This document shows, one piece after another, positions 44,934-54,752 of a DNA stretch of 64,000 nucleotides. Both the position numbers and the translations under genes were made by a program. Below the pieces are notes generated by a model. That model was not told where the DNA came from and did no database searches. It saw nothing but the letters and a program-made list of their open reading frames with translations. The stretch is from NCBI RefSeq assembly GCF_023015905.1, contig NZ_JALKBD010000008.1:62001-126000 (forward strand), written 5' to 3'. Positions within the stretch are counted from its first letter, which is position 1. Every line of letters begins with the position of its first letter. The stretch is from Arenibacter sp. F20364 (lineage in GTDB: Bacteria; Bacteroidota; Bacteroidia; Flavobacteriales; Flavobacteriaceae).

Positions 44934-47900
44934 ATGAAAAACCTAATTAGGCTGGGGAGGGAATCCCATTTTCAGCTACAATATGATTTGAAAATGAAGC
45001 TAACTACATCGTTGTTATTGATTGTATCGCTTTTTCAAATTCATGCTAACGAAACTTATGGTCAAAAGACCAAAGTTACCTTGAACCTCGAAAATGTAAG
45101 CATTGAAAGTGTATTGAACAGAATTGAGTCGCTTACAGAATTCAAATTCATGTATAATGATAAGGAGGTAGATTATAAAAAAATTGTCTCCGTGAGCGCT
45201 GATAAAGAATTGGTAACTACAATTCTTGATAGAATTTTTTCTGAGATGCACATTACCTATGAGGTATTGGATAAACAGATAGTGCTTAAACCGGAAAAAA
45301 ATATTCCCCACCCAACTAGGGACGAAGAAAGAAAGGTTGAGTTGTATCAGCCATTTAAGGTAAATGGTACTATTTTGGATAATGACGGGACTCCATTACC
45401 GGGAGCGAACGTTCTGGAAAAAGGAACGACCAACGGTACCCAGTCCGATTTTGACGGTAATTTTTCCATAGAGGTAAATGGGCCAAACGCAGTTCTAGTA
45501 GTTTCTTATATAGGTTTTACTACAACGGAAATGGCACTAAACGGGCAGACCAATGTTTCTATTACCTTGGAAGAGAGCGCTACCGGTCTAAGTGAAGTAG
45601 TAGTAACGGCTTTGGGGATTAAAAGGGAAAAGAAGTCCCTGGGATACGCATCCCAAGAGCTTGATGGCGAGCAGGTATCCGCGGCCAGGGAGCCCAATCT
45701 TTTGAACGGCATTTCCGGAAAGGTGGCCGGTCTACAGATTACCAATAGTCCTTCCGGTCTGGGAGGTTCTGCCAGAGTATCCATTAGAGGCGATGCTTCC
45801 TTGAACATCAATGGCAACTCTCCCTTGTTCATAGTCGATGGAACGCCTATCAGCAACGAAATTGTTGGTTCCAGTGGTTCGGGCACACAGGATGTGGATT
45901 ATGGAAACGGAGCTTCAGAAATAAATCCGGAGAATATAGAATCCATCAACGTTCTTAAAGGGCCTGCCGCTGCTGCATTATATGGGGCCAGAGCAGCAAA
46001 CGGGGCCATTATTATAACCACCAAGAAGGGGATTACCAAAAAAGGTCAGTTGGGTGTTTCCATCAATTCCGGTATCACCATGGAAAGTGTCCTGCTTTTG
46101 CCCGATTGGCAAAATGAATATGGACAAGGTAACAACCAGCAATTTGCATTTGTTGATGGGAGTGGTAGTGGTATAGCCGATGGTGTCGATGAGAGTTGGG
46201 GACCTAAATTGGATACCGGCCTTATGATCCCACAATTCGATTCGCCTCGTGAGGACGGAACTCGGGGTGGGGATTATCTAGTGAGCGATTCCCCTATAAT
46301 TCCAACTCCTTGGGTTTCCAATCCTGATAACACTTTGGATTTTTTCAATACCGGTTACACCAAAACCAATAGCATTGCCATTTCAAAATCGGGTGACCTT
46401 GGAAATATTAGATTCTCTTACCAAAATCTGGATCAGGAGGGCATTGTGCCGAATACGGACCTTAGAAGAAATACCTTCAATTTGAATACGGGCCTTAACC
46501 TGACTGATAAACTGACGATCAATACCAATGTAAATTATATAAAATCCGATAGTGACAATAGGCCTTCCCTAAGTTATGGTACGGAAAGTATCATGTACCT
46601 TTTTATTTGGTATGGAAGGCAATTGAATACGAACAGTATGAGGGATTATTGGATGCCGGGCAGGGAAGACTTGCAGCAGTTCAACTATAATTACAATTAT
46701 CATGACAACCCCTTCTTTAACGTATATGAAAATACCAATTCACAGAACAAGGATAGGGTGTACGGAAATATTAGCGCCAACTATGCCATAAACGATAATT
46801 GGAATTTAATGGTGAGGACCGGAAGGGATTTTTACCGCGACCTAAGGGGCAAAAAGAGGGCCTTCAGTACCCAGCGTTTTCCTCTGGGATATTATAGGGA
46901 GGACAATGTGTTTTTTGAAGAGTCCAACACGGATTTCTTGCTTTCATATGATAAGACCTTCAAAGAAAAATGGAACGTAAATATATCGGCTGGTGGCAAC
47001 CAATTTCGCCAAAAACAAGAGTATACCCAAACTGTGGCCCCACAGTTGATCAACCCCGGGGTCTATTCCTTTAACAATACCAGAAGGCCGCTGGAAGTAT
47101 ATACGAACAACGAACAGAAGAGGATCAACAGCCTCTACGGTTTTGCCAGGTTTGCCTATGATAATCTGCTTTTTTTGGATGTGACAGGGCGGAACGATTG
47201 GTCCAGTACCCTGCCCACGGATAACAATTCCTATTTCTATCCATCGGTTACGCTGAGTGCTATAGCCAGTGATATGTTCACAATGCCCGAATTTGTGTCC
47301 TTTGCAAAATTGCGGGCGGCATATGCAGAGGTAGGTAATGATACGGACCCCTACAAACTTTCAAGCTTCTTTACCAATGAAACACCGTTTGGGGACAATC
47401 CCATTCTAACGGAATCTTCGCTGATCCCCAATGCAGCTCTAAAACCGGAAATTACCTCTTCCTATGAGATTGGTGCCGATATCCGTTTGTTCCAGAGCAG
47501 GTTGAATTTGGATGCCACCTATTATGACGGTCGCACCAAGAACCAGATCATACCTATAAGTACTGATATTTCAAGTGGATATACCAGTAAGTTGATCAAT
47601 GCCGGTGAGGTCAGGAATTATGGGTTCGAGGCCATGTTGAATGTTGTACCCGTTAGGACGGAAAACTTTACTTGGAACACCATGTTCAACTATTCCAGAA
47701 ACAGGAGCGAGGTTACCGATCTGGGTGGGATAGATTATACGCTTACAGAGCGGAACAGTGTCTTTATCCAGGCTAGGGAAGGCGGTTCCATCAGTGCCAT
47801 TTATGGTAGGGGATTCCAACGTGTAGAAGACGAGAACAGTGAGTATTACGGGCAAATGATCGTAAATAACAGCGGTATCCCCATTAGAACGGACGATCTG

Positions 47901-48455
47901 GTGTACCAGGGCGATTACGCCCCCGATTATACCTTGGGGATACTGAACAGCTTTAAGTATAAGTCCTTGGATCTTGGGTTTATGTTCGATATTCGGCAAG
48001 GGGGCATAGTAGTGTCCAGGACCAAAACCATAGGCTCCACCTCCGGGCAGTTGAAAGAGACTTTGGAAGGTAGGGAGACCGGAATAGTGGCGGACGGTGT
48101 ATTGGAGACCTCACCGGGCGTATATACCCCCAATACCATTAATGTGGATGTCAGGACCTACAACAACCGCTACTATGAGCGGGATAACGTAGAGGCTGCC
48201 AAGTACGACGCCTCCTATACGAAATTGCGAGAAGTCACCTTAGGGTATACGCTGCCCAAGCGTATTATTGATAAACTCCCCGTAAGTAAGGCAAGGTTGT
48301 CGTTGACAGGAAGAAATTTGGCGCTATGGACGGACAACCCCCATTTTGATCCGGAAACCGTCTCGGTTGCCGGTGGTACCCTGCAGCCCGGTATAGAGAA
48401 TATGTCCTATCCCAGTACCAGAACATACACGCTGAATTTACAAATCGATTTTTAA
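44934..48455 (+). CDS. SusC/RagA family TonB-dependent transporter with STN signalling domain
   Basis: 1173-residue outer-membrane importer. After a long N-terminus and signal peptide (MKLTTSLLLIVSLFQIHANE) comes the STN domain, residues about 45-120 (VTLNLENVSIESVLNRIE, ITYEVLDKQIVL), which signals to the FecR protein. Then the regulatory-like domain (VNGTILDNDGTPLPGANVLE), the plug (SEVVVTALGIKREKKSLGYA, VSIRGDASLNINGNSPLFIVDG, INVLKGPAAAALYGARAANG) and the barrel ending YTLNLQIDF. Control is by the ECF/FecR pair encoded upstream and perhaps by an antisense RNA over its start. Cargo unknown; it stands between the inositol and the amino-alcohol operons. Confidence 0.93.
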   Translation: MKNLIRLGRESHFQLQYDLKMKLTTSLLLIVSLFQIHANETYGQKTKVTLNLENVSIESVLNRIESLTEFKFMYNDKEVDYKKIVSVSADKELVTTILDRIFSEMHITYEVLDKQIVLKPEKNIPHPTRDEERKVELYQPFKVNGTILDNDGTPLPGANVLEKGTTNGTQSDFDGNFSIEVNGPNAVLVVSYIGFTTTEMALNGQTNVSITLEESATGLSEVVVTALGIKREKKSLGYASQELDGEQVSAAREPNLLNGISGKVAGLQITNSPSGLGGSARVSIRGDASLNINGNSPLFIVDGTPISNEIVGSSGSGTQDVDYGNGASEINPENIESINVLKGPAAAALYGARAANGAIIITTKKGITKKGQLGVSINSGITMESVLLLPDWQNEYGQGNNQQFAFVDGSGSGIADGVDESWGPKLDTGLMIPQFDSPREDGTRGGDYLVSDSPIIPTPWVSNPDNTLDFFNTGYTKTNSIAISKSGDLGNIRFSYQNLDQEGIVPNTDLRRNTFNLNTGLNLTDKLTINTNVNYIKSDSDNRPSLSYGTESIMYLFIWYGRQLNTNSMRDYWMPGREDLQQFNYNYNYHDNPFFNVYENTNSQNKDRVYGNISANYAINDNWNLMVRTGRDFYRDLRGKKRAFSTQRFPLGYYREDNVFFEESNTDFLLSYDKTFKEKWNVNISAGGNQFRQKQEYTQTVAPQLINPGVYSFNNTRRPLEVYTNNEQKRINSLYGFARFAYDNLLFLDVTGRNDWSSTLPTDNNSYFYPSVTLSAIASDMFTMPEFVSFAKLRAAYAEVGNDTDPYKLSSFFTNETPFGDNPILTESSLIPNAALKPEITSSYEIGADIRLFQSRLNLDATYYDGRTKNQIIPISTDISSGYTSKLINAGEVRNYGFEAMLNVVPVRTENFTWNTMFNYSRNRSEVTDLGGIDYTLTERNSVFIQAREGGSISAIYGRGFQRVEDENSEYYGQMIVNNSGIPIRTDDLVYQGDYAPDYTLGILNSFKYKSLDLGFMFDIRQGGIVVSRTKTIGSTSGQLKETLEGRETGIVADGVLETSPGVYTPNTINVDVRTYNNRYYERDNVEAAKYDASYTKLREVTLGYTLPKRIIDKLPVSKARLSLTGRNLALWTDNPHFDPETVSVAGGTLQPGIENMSYPSTRTYTLNLQIDF

Positions 48456-48466
48456 TTGCATAAAAG

Positions 48467-50047
48467 ATGAAAAACATACATATATCAAAAAAGGGTTTCT
48501 TCACGATGTTTCTTTTGGCAGCTTTTATGGGTTGTACGGAAGACTTTGAAGAAATAAACCAAAATCCCAACTTTCCAGAGCAAGCTTCCTCGGAACTGCT
48601 CTTACCGGGGGTTTTAAGACAAATGGCCTATAATTGGGGGAACCAAGGATGGGAAGAGGGTTTTACCGTGGTCCAATATGGAGCGCGACTGCAGTTTACC
48701 TCAGGGGATATATATCAGTGGTCCCCTACCAGTGACCCTTATAATGACGCTTATGACGGACTGCGCGATATTGAGAATATTATTCGCGATACCAGGGAAA
48801 ATCCGGATCGCCAAAATTATTACGGTGTTGGGCTTATCGTAAAATCATGGATCTATTCCTACCTTACGGATGCTTATGGCGATGTGCCCTACGCGGACGC
48901 CGTAAAGGGGATCACGGATGATAATATTACCCCGGAATTTACGCCCCAACAGGAAATTTATGACGGTCTTTTGGCCGACTTAAAAGCAGCCAATACAGCA
49001 TTGACCGGAACACAGAATATATCCGGGGATATTTTGTACGGTGGGGATGTTTTGAAATGGAGGAAGTTTGCCAATTCGCTCAGGCTCCGTCTGTTGATGA
49101 GGATCAGTGATGTGGACCAGGCCAAAGCTACGGCCGGTATGGTAGAGATTATGGGAGACCCAACAACATACCCCATATTTGAAAGCAATGGGGATGCAGC
49201 GCTCTTGCAATGGAATTCCGATAATCCACAACCCAAATACAATACAAGATCCGGTAGTTTTGATGAGGTTAGGCTGAGCCTTACCCTGGAGACCAGATTG
49301 AAGGATCTGAACGATAGAAGGCTTATTGTTTTTGCGCAGCCTACTTCCAATTCCGGAAAGGGAATCTATTCTGACAATCTGGATGATTATGTAGGTATGC
49401 CCAACGGCCTGGATGATGAGGCCGCCCTAGGATACAGCCCTACCGGAAACCCCGATGAGGTGGGGTCCAATTTTATTTCGCGAATTGGTATTTTATTGGC
49501 GTGCAGGGCCTGTAATGTAGAGCTTGCTTCCCCAACGGCTTCACAGACCATTATAATGGATTATTCCGAGCTACAGTTTATCCTTGCAGAGGCCAGGGAA
49601 AGAAATCTTATCACCGTAGGTGATGCCGCCACTTACTATGAAAATGGTATCCGAGCGTCCTTTTCGTACTACTTGGATAGGATCGTTGCCGGCGGATGGA
49701 ACGAAATTGCTGCAGATCTTCAAGCTTTTGACCTGGATGCCTATATAGCGCAGACTACAGTGGCCTATACCGGAACAACCGCTGAAAAGTTGGAAAAGGT
49801 AGCCCTTCAAAAATGGATAGCTCTCTTTTATACCGGTTTTGAAGCGTGGTCCGATTGGAGGCGTACCGGAATGCCGGAAGTTATACCAGGTCCGGATGCC
49901 GTAAACGATAAAAAGGTCCCGGTAAGGTTCCAGTATCCCAATTCCGTAAAATCAACCAATAATGCCAACTACCAGCAGGCTGTTACCCGAATGGGCGGGG
50001 ACGACCTAAACACGAGATTATGGTGGGATGTTGCCGATAATAATTAA
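48467..50047 (+). CDS. SusD/RagB family outer-membrane lipoprotein (SusD-like group 2)
   Basis: 526-residue partner of the preceding SusC, 11 bp downstream. Lipobox ends at Cys23 (AAFMGC). The N-terminal part TEDFEEINQNPNFPEQASSELLLPGVLR and the block IVKSWIYSYLTDAYGDVPYADAVKG are typical of the SusD-like group often found with STN-type SusC proteins. It also has WRKFANSLRLRLLMRISDVD and QKWIALFYTGFEAWSDWRRTG near the C-terminus. An intrinsic terminator follows 38 bp downstream, so the uptake pair is a separate transcript from the permease operon. Confidence 0.92.
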   Translation: MKNIHISKKGFFTMFLLAAFMGCTEDFEEINQNPNFPEQASSELLLPGVLRQMAYNWGNQGWEEGFTVVQYGARLQFTSGDIYQWSPTSDPYNDAYDGLRDIENIIRDTRENPDRQNYYGVGLIVKSWIYSYLTDAYGDVPYADAVKGITDDNITPEFTPQQEIYDGLLADLKAANTALTGTQNISGDILYGGDVLKWRKFANSLRLRLLMRISDVDQAKATAGMVEIMGDPTTYPIFESNGDAALLQWNSDNPQPKYNTRSGSFDEVRLSLTLETRLKDLNDRRLIVFAQPTSNSGKGIYSDNLDDYVGMPNGLDDEAALGYSPTGNPDEVGSNFISRIGILLACRACNVELASPTASQTIIMDYSELQFILAEARERNLITVGDAATYYENGIRASFSYYLDRIVAGGWNEIAADLQAFDLDAYIAQTTVAYTGTTAEKLEKVALQKWIALFYTGFEAWSDWRRTGMPEVIPGPDAVNDKKVPVRFQYPNSVKSTNNANYQQAVTRMGGDDLNTRLWWDVADNN

Positions 50048-50084
50048 TGGTGCAACCAAGAAAAAGCAAATTATAAATCTATTG

Positions 50085-50114
50085 AACCATAGGGATTTTT
50101 CCCTATGGTTTTTT
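50085..50114 (+). terminator. Intrinsic terminator after the third SusD
   Basis: AACCATAGGG and CCCTATGGTT form a perfect 10-bp stem around ATTTTT, followed directly by TTTT. It separates the SusC/SusD transcript from the permease gene at 50216. Confidence 0.85.
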
Positions 50115-50215
50115 GTTAAAAAAATATAGTTTGATTCAATTTAATAGGGTGATGTTTTTTGTAAATCATTGTATATTAGTCAACAATTAATCAAACCAAA
50201 ACTAAGAAAATTGAT

Positions 50216-51706
50216 ATGGGCAAAGGCGTGAAGTACAAGAAAATGGACAAATCCTATTTTGAATCCAGGGAACTCAAACGGCACGCCGGTGTTTGGTCCT
50301 TATGGGCCTTGGGTGTTGGAGCGGTGATTTCCGGACATTTTTCCGGATGGAACTTAGGATTGGCTTCCGGAGGATGGGGAGGAATGTTTGTCGCTACTTG
50401 TATTGTAGCCATTATGTATGTTGGACTTACCCAAAGTGTCGCTGAAATGTCTCCCGCCCTGCCGCATACTGGCGGAGCATATTCTTTTGCAAGGTCGGCC
50501 ATGGGACCCTGGGGCGGATTCTTCACTGGCTTGGTAGAAAACTTGGAATTTATACTTACTCCTGCCGTTATTGTTTTTTTTCTAAGTAATTATATGCAGG
50601 GCATCTTTGAAACGGCACCGGAGATGTTGCCTTTTTGGTGGTTCGGATTTTATACCATATTTACAGTTTTGAATATAGTAGGTGTGGAACTCTCTTTCAA
50701 ATTTACGGTAGCACTCACCTTATTGGCTTTAGGATGTTTGGGCATATTTTGGGTATCTTCTATTGGAAGTGCCGATTTTATGACTTATGCCTTGGATATT
50801 AAGGCTGGAGCGGATGGGAGTGCTGAACATTTGGAGGGAGGGGGCGGTTCCCTTTTTCCAATGGGATGGGAAGGAGCGCTCAAAGCAATGCCCTTTGCGG
50901 TTTGGTTGTTTTTGGCCATTGAACAGCTGCCCTTGGCGGCGGAGGAATCCATGGATCCAAAGAAAGATATGCCCAAGGGTTTGACCTATGGTATTATCAC
51001 CTTGATTATTTCGGCCTTTTTAATTCTTTGGCTCAATGCCTCCATACCTTTAGGGTCATACGCCCTTTCCCAATCTGGGGAACCCTTATTGGACGGCTTT
51101 AAGGTGCTCTACGGAGATAATATTGCCAAGCTTCTGGCCTTGGTAGCTTCCATTGGGCTGTTGGCATCTTTCCATACCATTATTTTTGCTTTTGGAAGGC
51201 AGATTTATTCATTGTCCAGGGCAGGGTATTTTCCGGTGTTACTTTCATTGACACATAGCAAAAGAAAAACGCCCTACACAGCCTTGATTCTTGGTTCTCT
51301 CATTGGATTTACGGTTTTAATGGTTACCAAGTTTTTGGCCGGGAATGAAAGTGAGGTATTTATTGGAGGCGCCTTGCTCAATATTGCTGTTTTTAGTGCC
51401 ATGTTATCGTATATTCTACAATGTGGTTCCTTTTTGTTATTACGCAAGAATAAGCCGGATCTGGTAAGACCATATATTAGCCCTTTTGGGAAACCAGGTG
51501 CTTGGGCCACTATTTTTCTGGCCAGTGTAATCATCTATTTTCAACTACAGGATCAATCTTATAGAACTGCCGTTTTTATATCCATAGGGTATCTAATTAT
51601 CGGGTTGGTATACTTTGGGGTTCAAGGGAGACACCGATTGATACTCTCGCCTGAGGAAGAATTTGCCTTGGAGCACGAAGCACAGAAAGCAATGGTAAAA
51701 AACTAA
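50216..51706 (+). CDS. Ethanolamine-type amino-acid/amine permease (APC superfamily)
   Basis: Inner-membrane permease of 496 residues with about 12 spans. The N-terminus RHAGVWSLWALGVGAVISGHFSGWNLGLASGGWGGM and AEMSPALPHTGGAYSFARSAMGPWGGFFTGL are close to the ethanolamine permease family (EutP/EatA type) within the APC superfamily. AIEQLPLAAEESMDPKKDMPKGL is the conserved cytoplasmic loop. It is followed by a gamma-glutamyl ligase, two dehydrogenases and an amidotransferase, which supports an amino-alcohol or amine substrate. The gap to the next gene is 235 bp, so a second promoter there is possible. Choice of ethanolamine is from family resemblance. Confidence 0.85.
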   Translation: MGKGVKYKKMDKSYFESRELKRHAGVWSLWALGVGAVISGHFSGWNLGLASGGWGGMFVATCIVAIMYVGLTQSVAEMSPALPHTGGAYSFARSAMGPWGGFFTGLVENLEFILTPAVIVFFLSNYMQGIFETAPEMLPFWWFGFYTIFTVLNIVGVELSFKFTVALTLLALGCLGIFWVSSIGSADFMTYALDIKAGADGSAEHLEGGGGSLFPMGWEGALKAMPFAVWLFLAIEQLPLAAEESMDPKKDMPKGLTYGIITLIISAFLILWLNASIPLGSYALSQSGEPLLDGFKVLYGDNIAKLLALVASIGLLASFHTIIFAFGRQIYSLSRAGYFPVLLSLTHSKRKTPYTALILGSLIGFTVLMVTKFLAGNESEVFIGGALLNIAVFSAMLSYILQCGSFLLLRKNKPDLVRPYISPFGKPGAWATIFLASVIIYFQLQDQSYRTAVFISIGYLIIGLVYFGVQGRHRLILSPEEEFALEHEAQKAMVKN

Positions 51707-51941
51707 ATTATACAGCTCTAGCTAGGTATTATTCAATAATTTTATGGAGCATTTTTATGAAGGGATGGCAATAATGTAAACAGGGATATGTGACCGTTAA
51801 TATATTTTCAACTATATCTAAGGCATATCACTAAATATTGGAATAAGGATAACCGAATCAATTAAAAAAGCTGAAAAATGTAATCTTAAATGTCCATGAC
51901 AGGGGACTTATAGGTTAATAGTTCACAATAAAAATAAACAG

Positions 51942-53318
51942 ATGAAAAAGGAAGCACCAAAAATGACCATAGAATCGGTTAGAAGTTATATAAACGAACA
52001 TCAAATTGAAAATATTAAGTTGGCCGTGGTGGATGTCGATGGTGTTCTCCGCGGGAAATATGTAAATTCAAAAAAATTTCTATCTGCTTTGGATAAAGGT
52101 TTTGGGTTTTGTAGTGTCATCTTTGGTTGGGATTCCAATGATGTTCTATATAACAACGATTCCTTTACTGGCTGGGCAGATGGTTTTACCGATGCAAACG
52201 CTACGATAGATGCATCCAGTATGCGTATGTTGCCCACGGAGGATTTTAAGTCCGTTATTTTTTTGGTAGATTTTTCAGAGAGCAGTGCAGCAAGTGTTTG
52301 TCCAAGATCTATTCTGCGGAAAACCTTGGAGAGATTGGGAAACTTGGGGCTTAAGGCAAGTGCTTCTTTTGAGTTCGAATTTTTCCTTTTTAATGAATCC
52401 CCTAAATCTGTTCGCGATAAGAATTACCATAATTTGGAACCAATGACGCCAGGTAACTTTGGGTATTCCATATTGCGCAGTTCTACCCATGCCAGTTTTT
52501 ATCACGAAATAATGGAACTCTCCAGGGAGATGGGCATGCCCCTTGAAGGTTTGCATACAGAGACTGGTGCAGGGGTGCTCGAAGGGGCCCTTGAGTACTC
52601 TGAAGCCTTAAGGGCAGCCGATAATGGAGCTTTGTTTAAAAATTTTATTAAAGTTTGGGCGCAACAAAACAATTTAATGGCCTGCTTTATGGCCAAGTGG
52701 TCTTCCGATTATCCGGGGCAATCCGGTCATATTCATATTTCATTGCAAAATAAGGACGGTTCCTCTGCATTCTTCGATAAAAATAAATCCGAAGGCATGT
52801 CCGATGTGATGCGATGGTTTATTGGAGGGCAACAAAAACTAATGCCTGAATTTTTGGCTATGGTAGCCTCTACATGCAACAGCTATACGAGACTCATTCC
52901 GGGTTTTTGGGCACCCACTGCGGCTTCCTGGGGCGTAGACAATAGAACCTGTGCCCTCAGGGCCATTCCAGGATCCGAAAAATCGCAAAGAGTGGAATAT
53001 AGGGTATCCGCAGCTGACATTAATCCCCATTTGGCACTGGCAGCCGCTATTGGTTCCGGGATATGGGGAATAGAGAATAAAATTGAACCTACAAAAGGGG
53101 TAGATGGAAACGCTTACGATGTAGACTTTTCCCAGGAACTGCAGTTGCCCAGGACCTTGTCCCAAGCTGCCGAAAAATTCAAGAACTCGAAAATTGCACG
53201 GGACCTGTTTGGTGATATATTTGTGGATCATTATGCTTATACCCGACTATGGGAAGATCAACAACAACTGGGAGCTATAACAGACTGGCAATTAAAACGT
53301 TACTTCGAAATAATATAA
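51942..53318 (+). CDS. Glutamine-synthetase-like gamma-glutamyl-amide ligase
   Basis: 458-residue member of the glutamine synthetase superfamily. Metal/ATP motifs are FEFEFF (143-148), ETGAGVLEGAL (207-217), SGHIHIS (261-267), NSYTRLIPG (313-321), NRTCALRA (334-341) and RVEYR (350-354). The sequence is of the PuuA/IpuC/GlnA4 type, which joins glutamate to an amine instead of ammonia; true GlnA proteins have different loops. Members are known to glutamylate putrescine, isopropylamine/alaninol or ethanolamine. With an ethanolamine-type permease before it and two dehydrogenases after it (6 bp to the next start), the product is predicted to be gamma-glutamyl-ethanolamide. The amine is inferred. 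Confidence 0.85.
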   Translation: MKKEAPKMTIESVRSYINEHQIENIKLAVVDVDGVLRGKYVNSKKFLSALDKGFGFCSVIFGWDSNDVLYNNDSFTGWADGFTDANATIDASSMRMLPTEDFKSVIFLVDFSESSAASVCPRSILRKTLERLGNLGLKASASFEFEFFLFNESPKSVRDKNYHNLEPMTPGNFGYSILRSSTHASFYHEIMELSREMGMPLEGLHTETGAGVLEGALEYSEALRAADNGALFKNFIKVWAQQNNLMACFMAKWSSDYPGQSGHIHISLQNKDGSSAFFDKNKSEGMSDVMRWFIGGQQKLMPEFLAMVASTCNSYTRLIPGFWAPTAASWGVDNRTCALRAIPGSEKSQRVEYRVSAADINPHLALAAAIGSGIWGIENKIEPTKGVDGNAYDVDFSQELQLPRTLSQAAEKFKNSKIARDLFGDIFVDHYAYTRLWEDQQQLGAITDWQLKRYFEII

Positions 53319-53324
53319 AAGAAA

Positions 53325-54710
53325 ATGATAAATACAATAACACCTATAGACGGCACTATTTATTATTCTGCCGAAGAGCACGGTCCAAAGGATATTGAAC
53401 AGGCCTTAAATTTGGCTGAAAATGCATTTCCGATTTGGTCCGATCTTTCCATTGTCGAACGTGCGGAATACATAACAGCATTCGTTGAAGCCATTGTTGA
53501 GGATAAGAATGATATCGCCCTCGAAATAACCTGGCAAATGGGGAGGCCCGTGGGTCAATCCCCCGGAGAGATAAAGGGTTTTGCAGACCGTGCCCATTAT
53601 ATGATAGGAATAGCGGAAGAGGCTTTGGGCGACTATAAAGTTGTAGATGCCGAGAATCCGGATAAAAGATGGGTAGAGCGTGTTCCAATCGGTGTGGTTA
53701 GTGTGCTGAGTCCTTGGAACTATCCATTCTTGACCTCTGTAAATGCTATTGTTCCAGCTTTAATGGCGGGCAACGTAGTTGTTTTAAAGCATTCGTTCCA
53801 GACACCATTGGTGGCGGAACGTTATGCCAAGGCAGCAACCAAGGCTGGACTGCCAAAAGGAGTATTTCAGATACTGCAGCTGAACCATAAAAATACCGCC
53901 CAGTTAATTGCCGATTCCAGAATAGACGGAGTGTACTTTACAGGCTCCGTACAAGGTGGAGTAGCCGTTCAGAATTCCTTGACAAACAAATTTATACCCT
54001 GTGGTTTGGAATTGGGAGGAAAGGATCCTGCCTATGTCATGGCCGATGCCCATTTGGAAAATAGTGTAGAAAATTTGGTGGATGGGGCTTTTTTTAACAG
54101 TGGGCAGTCCTGTTGTGGTATTGAAAGGATTTATGTTCATGAAACGCTTTACGACAGGTTTGTTGATGGATTTGTAGCTCTTACCAAGCAATACAAATTA
54201 GGGAATCCTTTGGATGCCGAAACCAATTTGGGACCAATGGTAAAGACAGATGCGGCCAATTATGTCAGAAAACAAATAGAGCAGGCCCTGGGTAAAGGGG
54301 CAAAATCCTTGGTGGCCGAATCTTTGTTTGCAGCATCCAAAAAAGATACGCCTTATTTATCTCCGCATGTACTGGTCAATGTGGATCACAGTATGGAGGT
54401 AATGACCGAGGAGAGTTTTGGACCCGTAGTTGGGATTATGAAGGTGAAGAATGATGAGGAGGCATTAAGTTTAATGAATGATTCCCAATATGGACTTACC
54501 GCTTCCCTTTGGGCAAACGATATGGATAGGGCTATTGATCTGGGGAGGAAAATTGAGACCGGTACCGTTTTTATGAACCGTTGCGATTATTTGGATCCTG
54601 CACTGGCTTGGACGGGCGTTAAAAATTCCGGCAAGGGCGTTACATTGTCAAAAATGGGATACGACCATGTTACCCGGGTAAAATCATTCAATTTTCGAAA
54701 AGGGAAGTAA
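53325..54710 (+). CDS. NAD(P)-dependent aldehyde dehydrogenase
   Basis: 461-residue ALDH. SPWNYPF (129-135) contains the oxyanion-hole Asn, Glu229 in GLELGGKDP is the general base and Cys263 in SGQSCCGIERIY the nucleophile, so it forms a free acid rather than a CoA ester. EESFGPVVGIMKV and the C-terminal NSGKGVTLSKMGYDHVTRVKSFNFR complete the fold. Translation start lies 6 bp after the ligase stop, strong evidence for an operon. Proposed role: oxidise the gamma-glutamyl-amino-aldehyde made by the next gene product to gamma-glutamyl-glycine. Substrate from context only. Confidence 0.88.
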   Translation: MINTITPIDGTIYYSAEEHGPKDIEQALNLAENAFPIWSDLSIVERAEYITAFVEAIVEDKNDIALEITWQMGRPVGQSPGEIKGFADRAHYMIGIAEEALGDYKVVDAENPDKRWVERVPIGVVSVLSPWNYPFLTSVNAIVPALMAGNVVVLKHSFQTPLVAERYAKAATKAGLPKGVFQILQLNHKNTAQLIADSRIDGVYFTGSVQGGVAVQNSLTNKFIPCGLELGGKDPAYVMADAHLENSVENLVDGAFFNSGQSCCGIERIYVHETLYDRFVDGFVALTKQYKLGNPLDAETNLGPMVKTDAANYVRKQIEQALGKGAKSLVAESLFAASKKDTPYLSPHVLVNVDHSMEVMTEESFGPVVGIMKVKNDEEALSLMNDSQYGLTASLWANDMDRAIDLGRKIETGTVFMNRCDYLDPALAWTGVKNSGKGVTLSKMGYDHVTRVKSFNFRKGK

Positions 54711-54752
54711 AAAATTTTAGATCAGTTTATAAAATTTAAAAAATAAGAATTA

